This document shows, piece by piece, positions 7,638-15,316 of a stretch of 64,000 nt of DNA; position 1 is the stretch's first letter; each line of letters begins with the position of its first letter. Where the stretch lies: positions 1 through 64,000 of IMG/VR virus record IMGVR_UViG_3300046804_003617. One strand, written 5' to 3'. The notes below the pieces were generated by a model. It was not told the DNA's origin, made no database searches, and was given only the letters and a program-made list of their open reading frames with translations. A program made the translations under genes and the position numbers. Origin of the DNA: a virus.

Positions 7638-9287
7638 TTAACGTAACAGCCAAGTTAGGTCTTCTGGCTTATTTCCGTGCATACCTGGTCCACCAACATG
7701 CATTTGCCACGGATTATTATGCACGCCGAACGGATTCACTCCTTTACCCTGACTGAGCAAATTTATATTGTGTTGTATTTGTTGGGCGGATGTTGACCCT
7801 ATTCTGTCTATTATCGTGCGTGTAACGCTGTCTGATTCTTTTCTAAGACGCAACGCGACATCTCTGATCCATAATCCTATTCCCATCGCCAGCACAAGGT
7901 CATCGTTATATCCTTCCATAGCTTCTGCTTTTGCGGATACTGCCCCGCTTTTCCATATAAAAACTTGTAGTTCTTCCAATAACCGCTTGCTATGAACTAT
8001 AACTTCTTTGTTTCTGAAATAACTTTCCAATTTTGATATGACCAGTGGACGAGTTTTGCTTGATGTTGTAAATCCCGGCGTCATCTTCTTTTCTTCTCTA
8101 TTCAACTTGTTGGTCATTTGATTTTCCACATCAACATACTGAAGATCGGCTGAACTATAAAATAGATTATCGTAGTTGCTATCCAACACTTCCTGTATTA
8201 CTGCCCAACCAACATTAGCGTTTTCTATAACAAGCAATGCCTTGTTGTATTCTGTTGCCATCGTCATAAGTGCTCGCGCATATTCTTTTGTTGGCAGCTT
8301 GCCTTTATATTCTGCAACTTGTTCCATCGTTTCTATTTCAAGTATCTGAGCGGCACTGAAATCTGACGCATCTCCACGAGCAACGTCGGCGGTGACCATA
8401 TATGATTTACCAGGTTCGGGATATTTGAATATCCAATATCCTTTGTCTATTCCTCGTTTTTCTATTGGTTCACAGGCGTGAGTCTTAGTATACCATTCCA
8501 GTATCGGAATATCGATGACGGTATTACCGGATGTGCTAAATTCACAATCACATTCCTGCGCTGCTCCTCTTTCACCGGACAACTTGGTTTGCTCGTCGCG
8601 CCACTTCTGGTCACGTTCTGGGTGAAGATGCCAAGGCAAACTGATACGGTTCATACCGTTCAAACCTTCTTCGGACTCTGTCCACATTTTATGAAACCAG
8701 TTACCAACACCGTTTGGCGTGGATAGAATGATCGCTTTACCACCTGTTGACAATGTGTATTGTGCCGACAGCCAGATTTCCTCGATGTTGTCAATGAATG
8801 CCGCTTCGTCAACCACCAGCAACGAAAGTGCGCTTGAACGACCAGATGTGCCAGCACTGCTTGCGGCTTTGATTTCAGAACCATTCTTCAGTTTCAGTGA
8901 TAGTCTATTGTCTTCCACGGCTGGAACCTTTAGCCAACTTGGTAGATTGTCATTTGCAAACCGAACCTTGGTAACAATAGCCTTGGATGTTTCCTGCGTG
9001 ATACTTAAGCACAAGATTTGCTTGTCCGTAAAGAATGTCATTAGCCATATGGCATATCCGGATACAAGCGTTGTAATACCCATCTGGCGACTCTTTAGAA
9101 TGATATTCTGGTCGTTCTTTACAAAATCTTCAAGCGCCTTGTCTTGGAATGGGTATGTGAGAAATGGCAGTGTGCCTTTTGTTGGGTGCTGAATCTTGAC
9201 ATACTTCTTCATAAAGTATATCGGGTCTTTGGCACACTTGGCGTATTCCAACTTTATAACATCTTTTAGATTTTGCGTGCTTGCCAT
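7638..9287 (-). CDS. 17: Terminase large subunit (T4 gp17-like)
   Basis: 549 residues. The N-terminal ATPase has a Walker A-like SRQMGITT (66-73) and Walker B LLVVDEAAF (Asp160-Glu161). The C-terminal RNase H-like nuclease shows MVTADVARGDASDF (near residue 300), LVIENANVGWAV and GYNDDLVLAMGIGLWI, supplying the metal-binding acidic residues. It drives ATP-dependent packaging through the portal and cuts concatemers. Length is close to that of gp17. No small subunit is recognisable nearby; it may lie elsewhere. The gene follows the accessory block with three bases between stop and start. Confidence 0.93.
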   Translation of the reverse strand: MASTQNLKDVIKLEYAKCAKDPIYFMKKYVKIQHPTKGTLPFLTYPFQDKALEDFVKNDQNIILKSRQMGITTLVSGYAIWLMTFFTDKQILCLSITQETSKAIVTKVRFANDNLPSWLKVPAVEDNRLSLKLKNGSEIKAASSAGTSGRSSALSLLVVDEAAFIDNIEEIWLSAQYTLSTGGKAIILSTPNGVGNWFHKMWTESEEGLNGMNRISLPWHLHPERDQKWRDEQTKLSGERGAAQECDCEFSTSGNTVIDIPILEWYTKTHACEPIEKRGIDKGYWIFKYPEPGKSYMVTADVARGDASDFSAAQILEIETMEQVAEYKGKLPTKEYARALMTMATEYNKALLVIENANVGWAVIQEVLDSNYDNLFYSSADLQYVDVENQMTNKLNREEKKMTPGFTTSSKTRPLVISKLESYFRNKEVIVHSKRLLEELQVFIWKSGAVSAKAEAMEGYNDDLVLAMGIGLWIRDVALRLRKESDSVTRTIIDRIGSTSAQQIQHNINLLSQGKGVNPFGVHNNPWQMHVGGPGMHGNKPEDLTWLLR

Positions 9288-9290
9288 AAC

Positions 9291-9662
9291 TTAAACGTGT
9301 TTGTATCTGCTGTATAACGGAGATGTATGATTGATATGCACAATGTCTGGTACATTGTCACCAACATATTTGCGAAACATCTTGGCTGAAATGTCAAGTA
9401 TCTTACCCTCGTGCTCCAACCAGTCGTGCGGAACTTCATATTCATCGTCATATTGCGTGATGAACTTTCCCGCATATGGACCGTCCAATACAAACAATCC
9501 CTCGACCTTTCTGGTTTTTATGCCATATTTTTCAAGTTCCTTTTTAAGTTCATTGGTCATAGCGGCGCAATGTCCCTGCGGATTGCTTGGATATTTTCCT
9601 TGTATTCTTTGACATAACGCAAGTAACAAGTCTGGCTGTGATATGGCAGTGCGTAGTTCCAT
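9291..9662 (-). CDS. Small transglutaminase-like/papain-fold protein
   Basis: 123 residues using the ATG at 9660-9662; longer non-ATG versions would run into the upstream gene. Three segments fit the Cys-His-Asp order of the transglutaminase-like fold: GHCAAM (Cys32), PHDWLE (His79) and KILDIS (Asp90). The assignment is motif-level only. Possible roles are isopeptide bond formation, deamidation or peptidase activity, or a role with the adjacent glycosyltransferases. It is wedged between the heptosyltransferase-like gene and terminase. The start codon lies in a short hairpin (CCATA/TATGG). Confidence 0.5.
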   Translation of the reverse strand: MELRTAISQPDLLLALCQRIQGKYPSNPQGHCAAMTNELKKELEKYGIKTRKVEGLFVLDGPYAGKFITQYDDEYEVPHDWLEHEGKILDISAKMFRKYVGDNVPDIVHINHTSPLYSRYKHV

Positions 9663-9679
9663 AGTAATATATATGGACT

Positions 9680-11797
9680 TTATACTATTTTGTCTATCAT
9701 TTTTATAACGTCGCCCGAACTTATCTGCTTGGTGCACTCGAAATCTTTGCCTCTGGGACACCAGTTCCAGTTTCCTTTGTCAAATGTGTGACTGACATCG
9801 TTCCAACATCCGTGGCATACATTCTTGTTTATTACTCTGTAGTCTGTATTGAATTCGGCAAACTCTTCGCTGAAGCCGCTGATAAGTATTACCTTTTGTC
9901 CAGCAGCCCAAGATAGCCAACTTAGTCCAGAACCAAGTCCAATGAAAAACTCAGCACCTTTTATCTGCGAAAGCCTTTCTTCCAGATGTAGATCTCCGGT
10001 TTTATCGATGGCTCCTTCTGGAATATAGTTCATCTTGTCCTTGCCTCCATATGAACTATGTCTGTCTATGCACCATACTTCATATCCTTTTTTGTTTAGA
10101 TAGTTTATGACTTCTTTCCATCCATCTGGGTTATTCCAATATTTTGCCTGCGCTGTGCTTTGGGTTGCTATGCAAACATATTTCTTGTCGTGCTTGACCG
10201 GAACAATTTCCAATTTTGGCTTATATTCAACAAGTGGCAGTCCAAGTATGTTTGGTGCAATCAATGCGAGAGAAGTTTTCTTTGGATCAACCGGTATGTT
10301 TCCGTTCCAATTGTTCTGGTCGAAATATCCGATGGAATATGCGGCATAATAGTTGTCATCGCTGTCGTTTGTTCTGGAGAATTTTATATCTTTGTAGTTC
10401 TTGGAGAATATTTCCAGAAATTGATCGTTGTATACCACGCAAGTGAGATCGCAGCCGTGAATTTGCCTGAACTTTTCAGCGGAACCAATATACGCCAATA
10501 TGTCTCCCATACTGTTGGTGTCAAATATCAGTTTTACCTTTTTGTTTTTTAGGTCAAAAGTGTGTGACTCCACCAAAATTTCCTCATTATCATTCATCTC
10601 ATATACCTCAACCACCCAATTTCTGAAATATCTTGGGATAGAAGAACTCCACATATTGTTTGTTATTGTGGTTTCATATGTGACGGTATTAACATCCGTG
10701 TCTGTGAATTTTATTTTGTATTTTTTGCTCACTGGACCAAGTATTTCAACCTTGGGTCCGGATGGAAACCATATCTTGATGTTGTTTTTTACTTCTTTGT
10801 GCGTCTTTTCGCAATTGATATAGTGGTTTATGATTCTGTTGGCAAATATGGTTTCACGATATTCGCTGTATATCTTCACCAAATCGTATACTCGTGAATC
10901 ATATGAGTTCTCGGCGGCGTTTTCCAACGCATCCTTTCTGAATTGATCGTAGTTTTGATCCACCAAACTGATAGCCGCTTCTGCTTCGGTGATGTCTCGT
11001 TTGCAAACAGCCATCCCCTTATATGAGGATTCTTCAAATGTTCCAATGACCGGCAGTCCGCAAGCCATAGCTTCCAGCAATGTAAGATTTGGGTGACCGG
11101 CTTCAAGTTCCGACAAATGAACAAATGCGTCGTGCTCATTATACAGATGGACCAGCCACTTTTCATCCAAATCATACAGCTTGGTCAGATTGGAATAGTT
11201 GTTCAATTTTGGATCAAGCGTCTTGAAGAAATTATTGTTGTTGCTTGGTCCGGCGATTGTGATCTGCATATCAAGATTCATCGCCGCTTGTATCGCAAGA
11301 CCAAATCCTTTTCTGTCAACGCTCTGGTTGTATGCATAACCATTGTTGGCCACACACAACAGTTTCAATTTTTTGTGTCTTACACGTTCGTTACATTTAA
11401 ATACGCTCGTGTTGACCGCGTGGCTGAAATAACGAAGTTTCTTGCTGCCGAAATATGGAATAAGATATTTGCACGGAGAAAGAGAAATTACGCTATTTTC
11501 AATCGCTTGTAGATTTTGCTTGAATAAATCAGAGTCTTTTCCATACAAATAGGCATGATGATCGTGAATGGTGAATATATAAGGTATTCCTCGTTCGTGA
11601 CACATATTCGCCAAATTGGCAACGTGAACGTGAACGATCATACTATCATCATACTTTATATCATTAAGATACAATATCTCGTTGTTGACCCCGATATTTT
11701 CCAGCGACAAATGATAATCCCAGATGATTTTTTCAACGGCACCCCATCCATTCGGTGGAATGGCGATTAGACCTGGAGTTACATTGATTACTTTCAT
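9680..11797 (-). CDS. Bifunctional glycosyltransferase: GT4 plus autotransporter heptosyltransferase-like domain
   Basis: 705 residues. Residues about 1-310 form a GT-B glycosyltransferase of GT4 type (ISLSPCKYLIPYFG, then LLEAMACGLPVIGTFEES for nucleotide-sugar binding). Residues about 345-705 match the autotransporter strand-loop-strand heptosyltransferase family (TibC/Aah type): GPKVEILGP and FDTNSMGDILAY early, STAQAKYWNNPDGW and IGLGSGLSWLSWAAGQ in the donor domain, and a four-Cys motif CHGCWND, WCPR, FECT (Cys661, 664, 680, 688). TibC uses ADP-heptose and an iron ion held by such cysteines to modify Ser on autotransporter repeats. The ATG overlaps the upstream stop (ATGA). Acceptor here is unknown; the nearby Ser-rich fibre is my candidate. 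Confidence 0.8.
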   Translation of the reverse strand: MKVINVTPGLIAIPPNGWGAVEKIIWDYHLSLENIGVNNEILYLNDIKYDDSMIVHVHVANLANMCHERGIPYIFTIHDHHAYLYGKDSDLFKQNLQAIENSVISLSPCKYLIPYFGSKKLRYFSHAVNTSVFKCNERVRHKKLKLLCVANNGYAYNQSVDRKGFGLAIQAAMNLDMQITIAGPSNNNNFFKTLDPKLNNYSNLTKLYDLDEKWLVHLYNEHDAFVHLSELEAGHPNLTLLEAMACGLPVIGTFEESSYKGMAVCKRDITEAEAAISLVDQNYDQFRKDALENAAENSYDSRVYDLVKIYSEYRETIFANRIINHYINCEKTHKEVKNNIKIWFPSGPKVEILGPVSKKYKIKFTDTDVNTVTYETTITNNMWSSSIPRYFRNWVVEVYEMNDNEEILVESHTFDLKNKKVKLIFDTNSMGDILAYIGSAEKFRQIHGCDLTCVVYNDQFLEIFSKNYKDIKFSRTNDSDDNYYAAYSIGYFDQNNWNGNIPVDPKKTSLALIAPNILGLPLVEYKPKLEIVPVKHDKKYVCIATQSTAQAKYWNNPDGWKEVINYLNKKGYEVWCIDRHSSYGGKDKMNYIPEGAIDKTGDLHLEERLSQIKGAEFFIGLGSGLSWLSWAAGQKVILISGFSEEFAEFNTDYRVINKNVCHGCWNDVSHTFDKGNWNWCPRGKDFECTKQISSGDVIKMIDKIV

Positions 11798-12630
11798 GCC
11801 TTGCCTCCGACATCCAACAAATAATTCATTGTCTGATATGCCAGCTTTCTGTCCTTGAAGCCGTGATACATTATTATTTGTGTAGAGTCATATACATATT
11901 CCCAGTCCGCGCCTAACGAATCTATATTCATTCCGATGCGCTGATCCTTGATGACTTCTGTTTCCACCTTCTTGACCAGTTCCGGGTTGTGAGTATTCAG
12001 GAATGCATATCCAAGATTCTGCGTGGCGTTTCTCTTGAACAAGCATACATTGAACCCTGTTTCATCTTGGAATGGAAAATATACCTTCTTTCTTGGTATG
12101 AGGTATTCGTTCTTGCACATCGAAGTATATTCTTCGAAGAAGTCTCTGCAATTGCGATTGAATGAATATATACAAGACCATACATATCTCATGGTGCGTT
12201 GTGGCACACCAAAGTATTTCATCAATGCGCTTTCGTCGTATACGATTCTATTGCCATCTATGACTTCATAAATAAAAGGATATTCGTGTGGTCCCATACT
12301 CGCCAACGGATATGAATGTGTATGCTCTATGGCGGCAGGATTGAACCGACGAGAATACAGCACATCCGTGTCAGTGAACATAAAATGCTGTTCGTCTGGG
12401 AACATATCCATAGTAAGAAGCGATAGTTCCGCCTTATAGAAATGAAAACTGGGATAAGACGGAATAGGTGCCAAGCGCACTTTCTTTACCTTGTTAAACT
12501 CATATACCGAATCAAACCCGATGGTATAGTATACTATGCGGTCATTTTCGCGCAGCCTTGGCAACAAGGTCTGTATGCAGGAAAACGCCTGATATTCGCA
12601 GTTCTTGTCTGTGTATAAAAATATGATCAT
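11794..12630 (-). CDS. GT-A-like glycosyltransferase
   Basis: 278 residues. It has a Rossmann-like start (MIIFLYTDKN) and a metal/nucleotide-sugar DxD-type motif in HFMFTDTDVLYSRRF, with FPFQDETGFNV further on, as expected for a GT-A sugar transferase. Family membership is uncertain. It overlaps both neighbours by four bases (ATGA at each end), so three glycosyl-active genes are translationally coupled: GT4-FkbM, this gene, then GT4-heptosyltransferase. Donor and acceptor are unknown. Confidence 0.65.
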   Translation of the reverse strand: MIIFLYTDKNCEYQAFSCIQTLLPRLRENDRIVYYTIGFDSVYEFNKVKKVRLAPIPSYPSFHFYKAELSLLTMDMFPDEQHFMFTDTDVLYSRRFNPAAIEHTHSYPLASMGPHEYPFIYEVIDGNRIVYDESALMKYFGVPQRTMRYVWSCIYSFNRNCRDFFEEYTSMCKNEYLIPRKKVYFPFQDETGFNVCLFKRNATQNLGYAFLNTHNPELVKKVETEVIKDQRIGMNIDSLGADWEYVYDSTQIIMYHGFKDRKLAYQTMNYLLDVGGKA

Positions 12631-14612
12631 AACTTTGTGGCAAATATTGATTCGCTGGATCCGGCATATTCTTCCACCGGCTTGTTGATAGCTTCTTCCA
12701 CCTTGTATCCCATAGACTCGACACGTTCGATGAGCTTGCGATACTTTTCCTTATAATCTTTTTCAAAGAAATGGCATTCTATGAACATGGTGTCTATATG
12801 CTCCGCCAATGCGGGGTCCATATTCTCGATGACATTATATTCCGATCCTTCAACGTCTATTTTAAGCAGATTGATGTGCTTCAGTCTATCAACCAGATCC
12901 TTTATGGTGATGGTTTCCACGATTGTCTTTTGACTTGGAAGCAATCCAGCACGATGCTGTGCTATATTTTCTGGTGGTATGGCGCTGCTGATGATTGAAT
13001 TCTCTGGGCAATTATAAAACGTGATTGGCTCATTATTATGACTCAGCGCCTTGTCTATCACTGTCACATTGTCGTTGAATTCATAATTGCGTCTTAAATC
13101 GGCCACGGCTTCGGCGTTGCATTCCACGGAAGTGATCTTTCTTGAAATCTTGCTGCGAATCAAGAATTCTGTGAATACTCCGATATTTGCACCAATATCC
13201 ACGGCAACCGGATATTTGGTATTTTTATTCAGCCATTTGGCGTATTTTCCAAGCACAAAATATTCCGAATAATTATACCAGTAAGGTGCACGATTGCTCA
13301 GTGATATGGTCGGAACATTCACAAATTTTCTGAAGAATGGTTCCTCATACAATTGTTCTTGTGTATCTTTTTTATACACGCAAAACTTTATACCGGCAAC
13401 GTGCTCATCTTTTTCATAGTCTCTGGTCTGCTTTGCGATTGGGATCATCCAATAATAGCAGTTGGCTGGAAAAGATGGATATTCCGTTGACCATAGTATG
13501 GCGTCGGACTTGTATTCTCGCAATGCCACGATGATAGGGAAATCAACCCCACGACCAGAACTATATGTCATTTTTTGCTCGTTGATGTCCCAAGTCGCCT
13601 GAAACAGATAATCGTTGTGCAATATGGTATGAGGTGTAGAAGATTTTGTTTCCATTTGTTTTATTCCTAATTTATTTAAAATTTTGTTTATATTGGCATC
13701 TTTTGATCCGAAATCAAGATATTCTATGTTTTCGTATTTGTCATACATTCCGAGATATACTGGAAGGTTGTATATCAATGATGGTATATTATATGATATG
13801 GCTTCTCGGATTACAAGCGGACTTGTTTCCTTGTCGTGCACGGTTCCACGCGATGTGAAAAGGAATAGATCCGCTGCTTGATAAAAATTCTCGACATCTT
13901 TTCTTTCATCCCACCATTTACAATTGCTTGGGAAGTTTTTCATTATAGGTTGCCAATAATCCCTGAAATTGTCCGCTTGGTTTCCCACGAAATGAAATTG
14001 TATCGGCTGTCCAAGCAAGCTTCTGGCATATTCCACTATTTCCAATTGGTTCTTGCGTGGAGTAAATAGCCCGACGTTAATCACGTGCTTCAGCTTTGGA
14101 TCCAATCCCAACACCTTCAACGCCTCTTCACGTGGCTTGCGTGGATTTATCACGATTGGATATTCATATACATCCATCGGAATATCCAAAGATTTCAACG
14201 ACTCCAATTGATATCTGCTTACGAACAGTATCTTGTCGGGAAAGAACACTTTGTTTTTTGGATCAAAGCTGCTGTCGTGGGATGTTTCGATGAGTTTGTA
14301 TGGACGATCCTTGCGATATAGTTTCTTGGCAATTTCGCCGTCCATAAAATATTCCGGCATTTCTTCAAGATGCACCACTTCCGGATTTATCTTTTCTATA
14401 TGGTCGAGTAGCTTTGGTCTGTCGTAATTCACAGATATGAATCTGTCTTTCAACAGTTCAATTATCTGGTTCTTTTGGATGGTGAATCTGCCGTGGTCTG
14501 CGTATTCTATGCAATATACTTCGTGTTCTTTGTTCAACACTTGTATCTTCTTCAATAGAAACTGTGGACACCCACCTGTAGAAAGATGGGGAGCAATATA
14601 AAGAATACGCAT
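12627..14612 (-). CDS. Fusion of GT4 glycosyltransferase and FkbM-type methyltransferase
   Basis: 661 residues. Residues 1 to about 310 are a GT-B glycosyltransferase (MRILYIAPHLSTGGCPQFLL, the VGLFTPRKNQ strand, ETSPLVIREAISYNIPSLIY in the donor site). Residues about 330-440 form a beta-rich connector with many aromatic residues. Residues about 445-661 are an FkbM-family SAM methyltransferase: AVDIGANIGVF (near 470) binds SAM, followed by TSVECN and LLKIDVEGSEY (near 584). FkbM enzymes O-methylate sugars, so this protein may add and then cap a sugar. A TTGACG/TAATAT promoter-like pair sits upstream. Confidence 0.82.
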   Translation of the reverse strand: MRILYIAPHLSTGGCPQFLLKKIQVLNKEHEVYCIEYADHGRFTIQKNQIIELLKDRFISVNYDRPKLLDHIEKINPEVVHLEEMPEYFMDGEIAKKLYRKDRPYKLIETSHDSSFDPKNKVFFPDKILFVSRYQLESLKSLDIPMDVYEYPIVINPRKPREEALKVLGLDPKLKHVINVGLFTPRKNQLEIVEYARSLLGQPIQFHFVGNQADNFRDYWQPIMKNFPSNCKWWDERKDVENFYQAADLFLFTSRGTVHDKETSPLVIREAISYNIPSLIYNLPVYLGMYDKYENIEYLDFGSKDANINKILNKLGIKQMETKSSTPHTILHNDYLFQATWDINEQKMTYSSGRGVDFPIIVALREYKSDAILWSTEYPSFPANCYYWMIPIAKQTRDYEKDEHVAGIKFCVYKKDTQEQLYEEPFFRKFVNVPTISLSNRAPYWYNYSEYFVLGKYAKWLNKNTKYPVAVDIGANIGVFTEFLIRSKISRKITSVECNAEAVADLRRNYEFNDNVTVIDKALSHNNEPITFYNCPENSIISSAIPPENIAQHRAGLLPSQKTIVETITIKDLVDRLKHINLLKIDVEGSEYNVIENMDPALAEHIDTMFIECHFFEKDYKEKYRKLIERVESMGYKVEEAINKPVEEYAGSSESIFATKL

Positions 14613-14618
14613 AACCTT

Positions 14619-14646
14619 ATATTAAAACATTTACGCCACTCGTCAA
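14619..14646 (-). promoter_or_regulatory. Weak sigma70-like promoter before GT4-FkbM gene
   Basis: Coding-strand TTGACG (14641-14646), 16-base spacer, TAATAT (14619-14624). The -35 overlaps the stop of the zinc-ribbon gene. The -10 matches TATAAT at four of six positions. Confidence 0.35.
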
Positions 14647-15284
14647 TCTTTTTTATTCAATACTTTGCTGATTTCCGCGTTGACTTTCTTTAATTCTTTT
14701 TCAGCTGCCTTGATTTTCTTCAAGCAAGTTACCCAGTCCTTCTGAACATGTTCTTTCAATTCTCCGCGAGCTTCATTGCTCCATTCTTCGACCATACCGG
14801 TTGAATTTGCCCAAGTCATCGTCTTTGATTCTTCGCTTTCCAGATAGTCTTTGCTTTCTCTGAGCTTTTGCTTGATATCGCCCAGATATGCTAATTCGTT
14901 TTCAAGAAGCTTCTTTGTTTCATACAGCTTGAATTGACCCTTGGCTCTCAGATCAGTCTCTTCATTTGAAATGCAATCCAAGCATTTCTTGGTACGATAA
15001 AACATCTTGCGGTCCTGCTTTGTTCCCCAACGTATTTCTCTACCGCAGCACTCACACTTATCGTTGACTTCTTCACGTATGATATCCATAACACGAGTGA
15101 CTGCTTGTGGACCACTCGCGGTCTGCACCCAATTCTTTCCGCTGGCATCTGTCCAAGTTTCGCCTTCTTTGCGAATAATATACTTGTCCTTGTCCCCAGT
15201 ATATCCCACTTGGATGAATGGCCGTTCTCCAGCCAGATAACCTTTTACAATATCAATGTTGCTTTTACCTTGTGCTCTCTTCAT
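14643..15284 (-). CDS. Zinc-ribbon and coiled-coil protein, unknown function
   Basis: 213 residues. Cysteines at 77, 79, 80, 101 and 104 (CECCG and KKCLDC) make a likely zinc ribbon. Residues about 115-213 are a Lys/Glu-rich helical region, probably coiled coil (ENELAYLGDIKQKLRESKD). The N-terminal part is rich in Gly, Asp and Thr with no recognised fold. It lies inside the accessory block downstream of the tri-domain enzyme. A nucleic-acid-binding or scaffold role is possible; nothing specific supports a function. Confidence 0.6.
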   Translation of the reverse strand: MKRAQGKSNIDIVKGYLAGERPFIQVGYTGDKDKYIIRKEGETWTDASGKNWVQTASGPQAVTRVMDIIREEVNDKCECCGREIRWGTKQDRKMFYRTKKCLDCISNEETDLRAKGQFKLYETKKLLENELAYLGDIKQKLRESKDYLESEESKTMTWANSTGMVEEWSNEARGELKEHVQKDWVTCLKKIKAAEKELKKVNAEISKVLNKKD

Positions 15285-15316
15285 AGTGTATAACCTTTGT
15301 TGGTTATATATATGAC

